Shown here: one piece after another, positions 46,463 to 59,601 of the stretch
How the letters are laid out: each line of letters begins with the position of its first letter
How positions within the stretch are numbered: position 1 is the stretch's first letter
DNA from: Holothuria scabra
Lineage: Eukaryota > Echinodermata > Holothuroidea > Aspidochirotida > Holothuriidae
Direction of reading: 5' to 3'
Length of the DNA: 64,000 bases
NCBI GenBank assembly: GCA_037179385.1
Contig: CM074187.1
Span: forward strand, 992,001 to 1,056,000
Program-made: the position numbers and the translations under genes
Notes under the pieces: model-generated
Seen by the model: only the letters and a program-made list of their open reading frames with translations
Database searches by the model: none
Told to the model about the DNA's origin: nothing

Positions 46463-47757
46463 CGCCTTTGTTTGTGTTCGACCTGTATAACAGTTATCTT
46501 CAGTTTACGTTCCCGACCAGACTGAGAACAAGCTAAGGAGTCAAATACGGCCTTGTATCCTAAAGATACTGTTTAAGTAGTATCCATAAAAAGATCAGGT
46601 ACTCATCATAAAACATCGGCTCCGAAAAATATAAACAGGTACCCAACACCCCATTCGAGCTCATTTTGGAATTCGTGACTCCAGAGAGTGACTCCATCAA
46701 ATGCGGGGAAGGGGTTAATTTTGGAAAAAAGACGACATTTCAGAATTCTGGAGTTGCATGTTGTTTTATCTGTGCAGTGTAATTAAAACGATTATGTACG
46801 GTATACTGTACCTTTAAAGCATTGTTCGACTTCATGGGTCTTTAAACAGCTACCATTACCGTTAAATGTGCTTTGGAAGTTCTTCTTACCTTAGCGTAAA
46901 CTATGAATGATATATCCGCATTTGAAAACACATCATTTTTTTCGGCTTAAGGCAGGGGTGACGCAAGGATTTGCTCGAAAGGGGCCAGCATTTCGAAGCC
47001 CCAACAGAGGTGATAAGTTTTCAGTTGGACGTGGTTGGCAGAATTTGGGGCCAACACAATTTAAGGTAAATTTGACATTTTGGAAGGAGTTTGACTTTTT
47101 GTAAGGACCATTGAAAAGAAAAAAAGGTTTATTAATTGAAGAATCTGTTCTTCAAATGAGCAAAATAGAAACAAAGTTTATTGGCGACTGAAATTCGTTC
47201 GGGGTTACGCATTTTATTCTAAGCCTGCGTTCTAAGATGCTAGGACGAAACTGGAACTTGCTCGATTCTTTTCACCTTTTTTTAACAAAGATTTGAAAAA
47301 TTAAGAAATTTTATATAGGCCTAATGAAGAAATTTTGGAATTTAGTGAAAAAAATGTGTCTTAGCAAGGTGAATTTGAAAAATTTTGGGTTTTTTTTTAT
47401 TATCTTCCTTTCAAAAGCAAAATTACGGTAAGTAGAATGTTGAGGTGACTGAACCTAAGTTGGTTAGGGTTTTTACCATACGGAAAATTTTACGGAAAAA
47501 TTTTGCTATTTTTGACAAATATTTTAAAGTTTATAAAGCTAAAATTGGAGAAATGGTTGCAAATTCTAAGACAAATTTGGGAATTCTAATGGAAGAATAT
47601 GACCTTCTGGTGAGAAAAATCAAGTAGTTCTACTTGCGTTAAAAGGACGAGACCATTCATAAAATAATTGGGTATTACAAACCCAGTTGGATGGTTTTCC
47701 TCATCAATTCGGGTCCAAAACCACGTGACTTAATATCCTCGCGACAAGTTTCCTTAC
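46463..47757. other. No gene recognised; orphan hAT-like end
   Basis: An orphan element end, CAGGGGTGACGCAAGG, is at 46,953 with no matching right end before the next element. The rest is AT-rich without recognised features. Confidence 0.55.
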
Positions 47758-48351
47758 CAGTGGCGGCACCAGGATTTGAAAAGTGGGGGCAAATGGAGGG
47801 CAAAAGAAAATGTCGGGGGGGGGGGGGCAAAACATTTCCGCGCGCTGCGCGAAAATGAGCGAATCGCGAGACTTACCTGGTGGGGTCCAGAAGCCGCCTT
47901 AGGGACCCTGGTGGGGGTCCAAGGGGCGAAGCCCCCGGAAGCTCTGAGGTTTTAGCAAATTTCTTGGTAAAAAATTAAGTCTCAGGATAGGTGTATTTTG
48001 GTCCATAATGCATCATCCAAAGCAAAGATTCCAAATGATTTTAATGCAAGCTAGGCTTATTTGGCTATTACTCTCCTTAGCTGACAACATGAAAAGTTGG
48101 AAAGTGACAATATGTTTAAAAGCTACTTATTAGCAATCTCTTGCATAGTTTTACAGAGAACTCTCAGGCTGGTTTTACTTTGAAAAGTTTGGGAATGATT
48201 CAAACAGGGAGGAAAATTATTTGTGAATTATTTTGCCTTGAAAACTCCTGAAAGGACACTATACTTCAGGAACTGAGTGGGAAGGGGCAACTGGGGGCAA
48301 AGGCTCTGACTGGGGGATTTTTCCCCCATGCCCCCCTTGGAGACGCCTCTG
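47758..48351. mobile_element. hAT-like element with perfect 8-bp target duplication (594 bp)
   Basis: TTCCTTAC flanks both ends (47,750-47,757 and 48,352-48,359). The termini CAGTGGCGGCACCAGG and CCTTGGAGACGCCTCTG are inverted with several mismatches. G-homopolymer near 47,815-47,827. No coding capacity. Confidence 0.8.
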
Positions 48352-48708
48352 TTCCTTACCTCATAGTTTACTGCAAGACCCCAAAGTGCCACATTTTCAG
48401 ATTTGCCCAAATCTCTCGAAGTTACTCATGGGGAGCTGACAGAAACCTCTACGAAGGTCATTCTCTTCTTGATGAGCCGTAGAGAATAATTGGTCAAGTC
48501 TACCACATGGTAAGCAACGAATTATTGGTATCATCATGTGTGGTATAGTATGGTCAGGGTCACGCAGAGAGGGGAAAGCGGGGAGAAGGAACCTGGGTAA
48601 TATGAATGACAACCTGACCACCCAGTGTGGTGGATCCATGATTTGCCACAGGGGTGAAAAGGACAAATATCGGGGGGGGGGGGTGAACGTCAGCCGGCAT
48701 TATCTAAG

Positions 48709-50525
48709 CGGAGTCTGCCACCATTGGTTGGCGCGGAGCGTTCAAGAAAATTTTTGACTTTACAAACCTCCAGATGGCTGGAAACGGCACTTTCCGAATG
48801 AGAATAGTATGAAAAATGGTGCAAGTGTATTTATTTTTTCATGTGGAATGGCTACATAAAATTAAACAGAAATGTCACATTTTAACACTAGCCTCTTTAC
48901 GATTTTTATTAAGTGTAAAACAATGTCACTGATGTTTGAAATATATTTATAAGTCTCAGGTATTGAAAGTTATGTTCTGAATGTTGCCATAAGAGGGTAA
49001 GGCATAGTGGGGCATTTCAGTAGGCTATCCGAAAAATGAAATACCGTCAAAAGATTATCTAAACGGAGCGTCACGGTTGGTTGGCGCCGAACGTGCAGAA
49101 TGTTGAAAATCGTACCCCTGAGCAGTGGAAAATGGCATTTCACCGGCTAATAAGTAGGATCTAAGCAGTCACTATTTTGAGTTTCCTTTGTGGAAAACGT
49201 TCACGTCTAACTGAATCCCAGCCAGAAAGATTCTCTAAGCGGAGCGCCACCAATAGTTTGCGCGGAGTGTATAGAAAATCTGGAAAAAGCGTACCCCTCA
49301 GACAATCGACACTGTTATTTCCCAGGCTTATAAGGTGGATCTAAGCAGTCACTGTTTTGAGTTTTTGTTTGCAAAAAATGTTCACTTGAAACCAAAATTC
49401 TGCTAGGAAGCCTATCTAACTGCCTAAGCGGAGCGCCACCATTTGTTGGCGCGGAGAGTTCAGGAGATTCTGGAATGTGGTAACCCACAGGCAGCCGGTA
49501 ATGACATTTTCCAGGCTTAGATGAAGGATATAAGCAGCTGCTATCTTGGTCAGAAAAATTACGAGACAAAATGTATAACATTAGATGAAATGGTCTTTTA
49601 TCGGGGAAAAGCTATAACGGAATTAACAAAGTGCTAGTATATTTTACTCCATTACGACTCTTGGCTAAATCCAATATATATTGAATTGATGAAATTGTCT
49701 ATGTTACTGCCCAAACTCCCTAATAGCAATTGAACGCCCTCCCGTCTGTCAGTGCAATTACTGTGGCGATTGAAAACATCCCACAACATTTTTAAATTTT
49801 CTCTCGACTATTTGACCACTTCGGGCAAAGATTTTTCAAGACTATTTCGTTTACATGCTGCTCGAATGTGTCGCAAATCTTTGTTATCATTTTTATTTTC
49901 CATGAAATTTTACTTTGAACATAAATTCCTGTTTTTGGCAAAGAATGAAAGTATTAAAATAATCGGCCATTTCGAGCACCTCATTGCACAAAATTTAAAA
50001 ACAAAAATCAGACTGAAGAATAATATTTTTAATAAGAAACTGGCTTCCCAAATCCGTCTGTCACGATTTTTTATCTCTTAGATTTTTCGTAATATTTTCC
50101 CTTAGCTATGGTACTTCCCTTCTATTTTTCGGGCAAATTCTTGAAAGAATTTGAATAATCGACCATTTCGGCCATTGTGTTGTGAAAGACTTTGAAGTAA
50201 CACTAACGAATGATAGCTTTCTAGTTTTACCGCGGTTATGAAATTTCTTTCCCTTTTGTCGGGCATATCTTTTCAAGATTTCGGGAACACTTAGGAATTT
50301 TCTGAAAAAAAAAAAAAAAAAAAACATTTTTTGAAACTCAAGTGGCTGTCCGAATTTTTCCAAAATCCTGCCAGATTTGTTCTAAAATTCTTGCCCAAAT
50401 TTTAAATTTTGAGTACATTTGGGAGAGATGAAGTCTGCCTCCTCCCTCCGGCCTCGTACGCATATACCTGAATGACTACTCTGAGTGGTGGAGAGCCACC
50501 ATCAAACGGCGCGAAGCGTTTAGAA
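48709..50525 (-). repeat. Reverse-orientation cluster of hairpin-core units
   Basis: Cores occur near 48,709, 49,055, 49,230, 49,420 and 50,475, with signature CTAAGCGGAGCGCCACCA then TTGGCGCGGAG. Three in the middle are spaced about 175-190 bp. Flanking text such as TTTCCAGGCTTA and GCAGTCACTATTTTGAG is shared between units. The stretch between 49,560 and 50,450 shows no core and no recognised gene. Confidence 0.7.
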
Positions 50526-51845
50526 AAATCTTGAAATCGCATCCCCTCAGATAGCCGGAAATAGCATTCCCCGAGACTTATAAGCAGATTTTCAGTAGTC
50601 ATTATTTTGAGCTTCCGTTTTGCGATGACATCTTTGAATATAACAAAAGAAAGAAAAATTACATGATGACCAGAAATTTGCCTAACAAACTGCAGGGATA
50701 ATCTGGTAAGAGGAAGGGGAAAATGTCGAGGGATGTAAGGGGAGGGGTGTCATTAAGCAAATATGACACATCACATAGGGTGGTTTTAGGCCTTATTTTT
50801 ATGAAGTAAAAAACTTTAACCTTTTTTGGAATAGGGGCCTGGAGCCCCTTCCTCTAAATACGACCCTTCCCACTGCATCACACTACCGATTGCTTCTACA
50901 TACCTACAGGAGAACGAAACCGAATGGTTTCGCTTGGTCCAAAGGCTCTGAGAAGTGTCGATCTCCAGACGTCTGATTCATTTGCAGACTACATGTAAGG
51001 ACGGAACGATACTCACAGCTTCCACATAATTTGAGTTGATACATTTTGAAATAGAAGAAGTCTGAACAAACTGAAACCATACAAAATTTCACCGGAGAGC
51101 TGCATGTTACTTATCGCAACTACCTGACCACCGACATTCCTAGTCAGCAAGCTGGAAGGCTTCGTGATTCTTCTCGAGTAGGAAATTGCTTTGTCACATC
51201 ATGGGACTGTTGTTGCGGCATGAAATTGTTGTCCTGCTACCTCCCTAGTAGGATGACGCCGTACTCATACTGTGGTCTATCCAACCAGTGGAGTGTTAAT
51301 CCCTGGTCCATCAAAGTAATTAATTCGGACTCTACGGTGATCTCCATTTAAAAATAATTTTTGAAGACAGCATAGACACTCCACATACTGTGCAACATGT
51401 TTTCCCCAACATTCCCGGTCCCCACCCCAATCGATACTCATGGGTCTGGGTCTTTCTCATGGATCCTCCTGTTAGAACAAAGTTAAAGTTAATTATACAA
51501 ACGCTGGGGGGGGGGGGGTTAATGATGACTGCTGTTTTCAGTTGAGAAGTAAACCCAAGTCTTGGGGAACAGTTCCTGTTTAGAATATGCTTAAACATTT
51601 GGAGGTCCTTGGGTGCCAAAATGAAGCAACATATTTTGCAAGTTTTTAGAATGAAAACTGCAACTTTTGAACACTTTACACAAACGGAGAAAGAGGATCT
51701 CGTCCTTTAATTGTGTGAGAAGCAAAATTAACATCTGCTGCATTTTGAACTGGATTAATTTTATACCAATCTCTTCAACCTTCGCCGGAGTATCATAAAA
51801 CTGCATAAAACTAGCAATTACTAATCCCATTCAACTTTCCAACAG
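50526..51845. other. No gene recognised
   Basis: AT-rich with a G-homopolymer at about 51,507-51,518. Nothing else could be assigned. Confidence 0.5.
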
Positions 51846-51915
51846 GAATTACGACAACTTGTGATGGACGCACAAGAAGCAAGACGACAAACAGAACTTG
51901 ATGAAATTGTTAAAG
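51846..51915 (+). CDS. Candidate internal exon, gene unknown
   Basis: A plus-strand block is bounded by the acceptor tttccaacag|GAA and the donor AAAG|gtatat. It reads ELRQLVMDAQEARRQTELDE followed by IVKG in a single frame (phase 0 in, 1 out). The composition is charged and helical, like coiled-coil sequence. No adjacent exon of the same gene was recognised. It may belong to a gene whose other exons lie far away, or be fortuitous. Confidence 0.35.
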
Positions 51916-53412
51916 GTATATTGGAAATAGTTACATTATTTTACAGAATAGGAGACATCAATTAAAGTACAATGAAAAGCATCATATGTGAATATGTCCC
52001 TCACTAGAAGCTAATTTGGGACATTCATATCTTGTGGTTTTGGGTTACATAAGGGTGTAAACCACACGTCTGTTTCTTTGGTGACGGGTCTGCTTCAACT
52101 TTATTGTATGAAGTTCAAGAGCTTGCTTAAGATTGTACATATTTTAAGGCACTTTCAGAAAAATGAACATCTTTATAAATGAAGGGAAGAAAGAAAAAAG
52201 TCAAAATCTTGTTTTGTAGGATAATCGTCCCATTCATAAAGGAGCTCCTACCCATCGGTACCTATTTGTGACAATAGGGCAGATGCGCACTGTTTAACAA
52301 AGTGTTTCTTGATTGGCTGTTGCCATTGTATTGTATCAATTGTATTCTTTGTTAGGGTTAGGGATTAGGTTAGGGATTAGGGCTATCGTTAGCCAGTAAG
52401 GAAAATTCTTGTTAAACAGTGCGCATCGCCCCTGACAATACTGGCCTGTTTTTTATTTTCTTGTGACGAAAAAAATTGGTTATTTGGTCTTGTTGATGAC
52501 AATTGAGGACTAAAGACCAAGTGAAAACATGAAAGGGACGGCGAATTTGAAAGCTGTCGGTAACAACTTATTTTCATGACGATCGTCCTCCGGATTGAAT
52601 GAAATCCCTGTACGTGAAGTCGTAGACAGTCTGAATATGTCGCTTTCACGATTATCTTTCATAGCAGGAATCGTAACGGCTGTACTTCTCTTCTGAAGTA
52701 CGTACACTAACGGTGGTTATAAGGGAGGGATCAATTTAGGTGAACTTAATGAGAAACACACCCACACCAGGCAATATCACCACAGATTTGTTTCCCGTCA
52801 GTGTGTGCGTTTTTATAAGCGAATCTGGGCACTTGCAAACATTGACACACAATATACAAAAGCAGGGAGTTGTCAGTCATCGTTCTAATTTCAGTATAAT
52901 CTCATTCTTCTGTCGCTTTCGAGTGCACTGTTTCCTTAACGTCTATCTTTCCTTTCGTCTAAGCAATCATTTTTTGTAGTATGCCGGCTATTGAGGTTGT
53001 AAGCTCTTCAAAATCCCGGGTGGCACTCCAGGTTTTAATTTTATCAGATGATCATGAGGGGCGTGCAACGTCAATCCCATGATGTGTTCAAAATATTGTT
53101 GTTCAGATTATATTTGGTGCGATTATCGTTGGTGCGATATTGTTGTTATATTGTTGGTGCAAGATCCGTATGTAAAATGTTAGTTAAGATGGAGCTTTAC
53201 GACCTATCTAGTTTCTAACCAATTGGTTTGAGTCGAGCCGGCCAAGGCCTTTTCTGCTGTTAGTGTGTCTAGGCCTGTTATTATCTTCGGGCGGGGCTGT
53301 TCTAACTAAATGTGCTATTATGTAATAAATATGACAAAGAGCACCTCCCAGAAAATTGGATGAATTTACAAATGTTAGTCAGAGATGTACAATATTGATA
53401 ACTATGGGGAAA
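51916..53412. other. No gene recognised; SINE fragment at right
   Basis: Contains a TTAGGG-like tandem (GGGTTAGGGATTAGG near 52,355) and a SINE fragment near 53,185-53,260. Otherwise AT-rich. Confidence 0.5.
53185..53260 (-). mobile_element. SINE fragment
   Basis: GATGGAGCTTTACGACC, CTAACCAATTGGTTTGAGTC and GAGCCGGCCAAGGCC match the SINE body at 13,622. It is truncated before the tRNA-like head. Confidence 0.6.
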
Positions 53413-53603
53413 CTACAGTGCTGGGATCTCGCATACGTAGGGTTTTTCTTTTTGACAGAAATGATCGTTCCACCAGGCTAATCGAACAAAATTAGTTTCT
53501 ATGCAATGTTCACGTCCTCCCCAGTTGTTTGGTTCACGTTTTCTCCAGCTGGAAAACTCCCATGGCTCTCCACTAACCCATCGGAAGCTCTCTGTCACTG
53601 CGT
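53413..53603 (-). CDS. C-type lectin exon, C-terminal half of domain and stop
   Basis: The acceptor is tttctgcag|AC and the exon ends with TAG at 53,413-53,415. It encodes DAVTESFRWVSGEPWEFSSW, RKREPNNWGGREHCIETNF and WWNDHFCQKEKPYVCEIPAL. EPN and WND are the ligand motifs; the cysteines of HC, FC and VC fit the domain's conserved bridges. Confidence 0.87.
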
Positions 53604-55756
53604 CTGCAGAAAAGGTGAAGATTAAAAGAACATTTTAGGTTCTGAAACGGCAATTTAATAATATGAAAAAGGTTTTACAAATGTGCAAAACTTTAATTTC
53701 GAAAAGGGAATAAAAAAGTAGGAGGGATACTTTTTATATATTATTCTTACTTTTGATATTATTCACAACTCTGCAAATTCTTCAACATTTTAAGTTCTAA
53801 AGTTATCATGAAAGATACTTTGAAGAGAAGTTTAAAGAAAATTGTGAGATTTAAAACATGTTCGGGCGACTGCCGCAATCCACTGCTGTCTCAGCGGTCC
53901 CAAAAGTGGACAGGTGGTAGGTTTAGTTTGTTGGGGTTTCCTGTCACAACTTCTGACCTTCTGGTTTTATCTAGTGGCGCCCAAGACTCTTTTCAAATTG
54001 TGGATCACACTGGATCATGAAAAGAAGGATTTGGGACATTTAGTGAAGACTGACAGTATGCAGGCCCGGGAGTACGAGGATTTCCCCCTTCTTTCAAAAA
54101 CGTGGAGGACGTTATGACGCCCATGTTTTTACATGAAACTCGTTCGGCGAAGGTAAGATGCGATTGCGGACGGCATTGAGTTTTCAGAGACTGACCACTA
54201 TATTTTGAAAGACATTTGGCAGATTAAAAGAATAGATTCCGGGAAATGGATTTGTTATCTAACAACGGCAGAAGTCAGTGCATTAATTTGTAATAGGGTT
54301 ATTTTGCCCGTGAACCCAGTATGACATTATTTCCGATTTGAGAAATGTCTGAACTTGTGAAACTCATATTTTCCAGAGGTTTATTGCTACTGCAGGAAGT
54401 TGTTCTCTAGACTGGACGTAATAACTTGAAATGTCAGTTCGCGAAAATTGTTGAATAAAGTAACAGGGAGAGTTTTCTGATTTTTTAGTGTAATAATGGA
54501 TAACGGATGGTTTTCCAACGTCAGGAGTGAAGTTCGGCAAAGTATCCACGATTTCTTATAAAAATCATTTGGTCAGCTCAATGGTGCAATTATGCAGTAC
54601 ATCCCATGCATTCTTGACCTTGGAGTTAGGTGTGCAGGTTGACACTAAACTGAACTCTCTCCACCAATATACACAGGATGATTCGGGTGCATGTGCCGGG
54701 CGATTCTAATTACCAAAATGGCAATGTGAAAACATGCATCGAAATTCACATCTCTCACATGTTTCGATTTGAATATTATTAATTACACCTTGAACATAAT
54801 GCTAGAAGTCTTAAATATGGAGCTATATCGACGGCAGCTCACGAAATAACCTTGAAATGTACTCCTTTTTAGTACTCCGACTCCTTTGAGTCACAACTGG
54901 AAAAAGGAGTTTACTGAACCGGGAAAGAACACAAAACTGAGCAGACCAACGTCCCAACCTTCGAACCTCTTGTAAAAACGTGCAATGGACTTTTTTAAAG
55001 TCCTCCCAACCCTCTGGCAAAGGGCCGTTCGGCCAAACCAAACTGTATGATGCTTTCTGAAGAAGCTGTGCGAAAAGTGCAATGGAATGACGCTGTTTAG
55101 AGCACTATGCAAAGAGCTCAATTTTTCCACACTTGGATAAAATATATATATCTATTACAATTTACCCAAAACGTAAGAAATGACTGTGAAGTTTATACTA
55201 AAATGTAGAGAATGAAAAGAATGTACAAAATAGATACGTCAACTTTAACTTCATTTTTATATCTGATATGTGAGTGTCATATACTTTCCTCTTGTTGACA
55301 AAAAGCATTAAAAACTACAGGCAATTTCCATTGAAAATGAATAAAAATTCACTTAACAGTTTAAGTATACGTTCTGAATAAACATGATCGACACTTGGAA
55401 ATCTGTGACGTATGGAGACGAACTTACGAAAGTCTGTGCTTGCTTAGACTTCATGCCAAGGACCGTTGTAATATTGGCAAGCACAGACACTTTGCAACAA
55501 CTCTACATCAGTATTGCGAGTGAGCAAAATAAAATTTAAAAATTGTACCTTTTAGTAAATTTCATATTTGAGGAGAAAAATGTTGTCACATGACTCTCAA
55601 CAGCCAATCATGAAACAGGACGGTGTACTGCTGAGGCCGCGGAGCCAATTTTGAAGTTCGGGGCTAATCATCGAAGCGGCCCAATATGTCCAATAAAATA
55701 AATGCAGTTTAAGACGGCCGAAAATGAAGTTTAAGGTGGCACAAGATGCCCACAGC

Positions 55757-55788
<32 letters not shown>

Positions 55789-57359
55789 GCTAAATCCCCC
55801 CTAGCCCCCGTTTCCGCGGTTCCTGTACTGAACGGGCCATTTTAAGTTGGGACCACTGTTCTTGCTCTCAAACTACTAACAGTAACTTTGTTATTTTGTA
55901 TTTTTGTTGACGCACGTTTCCTGCACTCAGGTCCAAGAAACTATCAGAACCGGTTACAGTGGTACAATTTTTCAACATAATTTATGGTTATTTCTTGCTG
56001 TTATAAGAATACTGGTGCTGGTTAAGGGTCATCTGGGGTCCCTTTCGTTTGGGCTACTTACCACTTCTAGAACCTATGTTATTCTTCCATTGATTTCGTG
56101 TTAGCCTAAAGGGTTACACATGTTCTGGTGCAATATCGTAAGTGGGATAAAGTTTAAAATTTGGTTTCGCCGAACGGTTGTCAGAGACTGAGTCGGGAGG
56201 ATTTTAGAAAAAGTGGGATATATATGAGTGAGACCCTCTGTTTTCATTTTCAGTCAATTGACCAAAGATTTCTTCAGTTTTTTTTTATACCAATGCAAAA
56301 CTCTTCTCAACAAAACGGGCCCTGGACATCCAAAAGAAGGGTGCAAAGTCTAGTTTTATTCAAGAGTGTCAGAAAAAGACCTACTCAATTCATGACTATA
56401 GACGAATCCGATTAGAGCTTGTTTTAGTGACTGCAGACAGCCATTAGTGGGGTCCATCAGTCTTTAATCGTCTTCATTTATTGTCTAGGTGAATTTCAAA
56501 TCCTCATATTCAGTGAAATTGAGAAAATTAAGATACACTTATGTGTAAAACCATCCATGGAATAGGTATGGAAGGGAGTTTAAAGATTAAAGGTGATGGA
56601 CCCCAGTAATGGCCGACTAAAATCAGACCATCACAATCCGTCCGGATTCGTCTATAATGGCAGTAGCCTTACTCGGCAGTGTAGACTCTGTGTGCTCGGT
56701 TCTTCAGGGATATGATTGTACAAGGAATATGCCGTAAATTTACATCCTTCTACGTAGACCTAGCCAACGATATACCACCTATACCTACTTCAAAACACCA
56801 GTGAACTACTTGTTTATAGCTGCAGTGTGCATAGCTCCGAAAGTATGAATTCTGCACATGGCAGCGTAAACAGCGAACATGAGTCAATAAGTATGGATTA
56901 ATTTAACGTTAAAATAACCGAGATGAACCGTGCATTTAAAACTGAATGATGCATAATCCCGATTAAAGCATTGCCAAGCTATATGAACAATATTGTGACC
57001 AAGTCCAGAGCTGTTTCATTTTGTTTTTGTTTTTTTCATACAAAACAATATTTTGACTTCAAAAATTAAATAGAAGCTAGAATTCGTATATTAATAACCA
57101 CATTAACACAACAAAAGATGGAGGCTAGTCTTATAAGGAGTCTTACCAGGTTTGGATCTTACTCCTCCTATCCAGGAACGTTCCCCTCTAGCTAAATTTC
57201 CGACAAAGGTATTTTCCTCCGCAGTTGTTATGCACGCCAAGTCACCCCCTTCGTTTTGACATTTCTCTCTTGCTTTATCGAATGGAACAGGATCAGTCCC
57301 GTATTTATAGCATGAAAATTGGAAATAGATGTATCCTTTACGACAGTCTAAGAGGTTTC
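53413..57359 (-). CDS. C-type lectin domain protein (two sure exons, 5' end not found)
   Basis: Exons 57,147-57,359 and 53,413-53,603 join in frame to a complete C-type lectin carbohydrate-recognition domain. The first gives LDCRKGYIYFQFSCYKYG (extra Cys pair of long-form domains), AREKCQNEGGDLACITT and SWIGG. The second gives FRWVSGEP, REPNNWGG, EHCIE, WWNDHFC and YVCEIPAL-stop. EPN plus WND are the calcium and mannose-type ligand motifs known for the family; whether it binds sugar is inference. Proteins of this class are usually secreted or membrane-bound, but no signal-peptide exon was found. It may continue upstream through the weak candidate at 60,816-60,873. The 3.5-kb intron holds a small MITE-like insertion. 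Confidence 0.82.
55631..55823. mobile_element. Small MITE-like insertion in lectin intron
   Basis: Bounded by GTGTACTG (55,623-55,630) and CTGTACTG at about 55,823-55,830 (7 of 8). The ends CTGAGGCCGCGGAGCC and CCGTTTCCGCGGTTC are roughly inverted. Inside are an A-homopolymer and a G-homopolymer side by side near 55,760-55,788. Confidence 0.5.
57147..57359 (-). CDS. C-type lectin exon, N-terminal half of domain
   Basis: The acceptor is tttttcacag|GA and the donor CCTG|gtaaga. Phase 1 in, phase 1 out. It contains CRKGYIYFQFSCY, KAREKC, LACITTAEEN and ERSWIGGV. The usual W of the GW..F motif is Y here. Confidence 0.85.
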
Positions 57360-58583
57360 CTGTGAAAAATAGAATAAAGCAATAAAATGAAAATTAAAGT
57401 ATGATAAGCTTTTATTACAACTTACACCAATGTTTAAAGAAGCATGATCTATAATGCAATTGTTAACACGCCGAAAGTACTATGGTAACATACGATTGAA
57501 TTTGATGCGCGCCTTTTGTAGCTCTCACAAAAATAGTACACCAATGCATTTAATTATCCTTATCTGCCTGAAGTTAATTTGTCTCACACCTTTGTTGCCT
57601 TAAATGGCTATTAAGTTATTACAGGGTGGATGAGCATACGGTCACTTATTTAGTTTATGATAGCTTTCTTTTATTTATTAACACCATCCAGTCCTCAAAA
57701 AACATATTTTACGTCTGGAACAAGTTCGCAAACATGAAGGCTGAAGGGAGAGGGGATAGGGGAGGCAAGGCCTTATTAAGAAAATAATCGGTATGATAAA
57801 TTTTCAAAGTTGCCATTGGCTGAACACACTTTAATGTATTTCCCTCCCTGAAAATCCTGAAAGTTCGTAATTTGCCAACCCTCCCCCGGAAAAAGTTGCG
57901 AGCAAAAAATGATCGAAGTACATAGTATACTGTGACATTTTGCTTAAAAGATGGTCCAGAACCAAATTTATGTGTGCATTGTTAAAGAGGAACGTATTCT
58001 AAGCATTCTGCTGAAAGTATTATTTATTTTACATGTTCGGTTCTCGAGATATTAACAATTAAATTAGACACATTTCCTATAAAAGGTGAACTTGAAGCAA
58101 GCAGGGGTGATGTCATGGACTCACATTGTTGTCCACACTGAAAGGCTGTAAACCCGAACTTATCCCCTTGCACGCAGTCTCTGCGTTGTACAATTTGGGG
58201 ATTTAGTGAAAGGATGTGAAAATTGACAAGTCACTAACGTAGACCCCCCCCCCCCCGAGTTTATTATATTGTCATGCAAGCTAGTAGTAGCTATACCGAT
58301 TTTACTCTGTGTACATAACGATGGAGGGGCTGAAAAAATCCATGGCCAACGATTAACTTAAAGTTAGTCTAGAAATTAGAATGAACGGGATCCATTGGCA
58401 TACTTAGATTTTGTTACTTAGTCTAATCCTTGGAGGCTTACAGGCTAGTTCGGGAAAAAATTTTCTGCTCACTTGGGTTGTAACAATAAACGGGTCCATG
58501 AGTGCCTTGTAGCCTTCTTCACTTAACAGACTGCTGTTCTAACAGGATATCCTGTGTGATCGAGCCACTATAAGGCCTCCTTT
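57360..58583. other. No exon recognised upstream of lectin domain
   Basis: AT-rich, with a C-homopolymer near 58,245. No signal-peptide exon with a matching phase-1 donor was convincing here. Confidence 0.5.
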
Positions 58584-59601
58584 TAGTGGCGTACGAAGGG
58601 GGACCATTTGCCCATGCCCCCCTCACAGATGCCATTTTTCTTTGTTCTTAAAAATAAGTAGTTAAACTCAAGTAACACAGATTTTACTTCGAAAGATAGC
58701 ATATGTGGCACCAGGTTGCATATAAGGACACCCAATTTTTCAAAAATTTTCAAAGAAGGAGGATTGTCTCTGCAAGTACGTCCCTCAGTGATGCCAGTAT
58801 TTTAATTCCTACAAATGGGCAAATTCTGTCAAATTCCAATTTTTACTTTCAAATGGTAGACTCTGTTTCCCACTGGTGCCATCGATAAAAATAAAGACTA
58901 CATGTTTAGATTCTCTTTACAAGCATGAATACGCTATTTTTGACCATCTGAGGGGTCTGATCCTTCTGATCCTTCTGCTCCGCGCCAACCAATAGTGGCG
59001 TTTCGCTCAGTCTTTTGGGCAAAATTAAATTTTTTGGTCAGATTACCCCTTAATTCTCTGATCACTTTGCAGTTTGCGAACATATTTTGAAGGCAAGATA
59101 TTATTTGCAAACGACAAAAGAAGGTAGTGACTGGGTAGATTCTTCGTATAAGTCTGAAAAATGCTATTTCCGGCCATCTGAGGGGTCTGATTTTTCGAAA
59201 TTTTCTCTACGCTCCGCGCCAACCAATGGTGGCGCTCCGCTCAGATAATCTTTATGACAAAGTAACGTTTTGTGGCCAAGAAATACCACAAATCCTATAC
59301 CGATCAATACTCTTTTATTTTGACTCCTAAAAGTGTGCAAATTTAATATCAAGTTTTACTTCGTAAGGTAGCACAAATGGCATAAGAATGCATGTAAAGA
59401 CACAAACGTTTCAGTTTTATCCTCATGAACCACCACGATTCAACTTTTACACTGCTCCTGTCAAAGCCGAAAATCTTGCACCATTTTGCATACACCAGTC
59501 TTGCACTAAATTTTGGGGTCAAAAAATTTCCGGACACCCCTCCCCTTAGATCATACTGCATGTCCCCCCCCCCCTTTAGAGAAATCCTGGGTACGTCACT
59601 G
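58584..59601. mobile_element. Probable hAT-like element with two hairpin-core units
   Basis: The left end TAGTGGCGTACGAAGG and right end CCTGGGTACGTCACTG are inverted; no target duplication is visible. Two hairpin-core units, CTCCGCGCCAACCAATAGTG near 58,979 and CTCCGCGCCAACCAATGGTG near 59,213, lie about 234 bp apart. A C-homopolymer is near the right end. Another similar right end, CCTAGCTACGCCACTG, occurs at 59,830-59,845. Confidence 0.5.
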
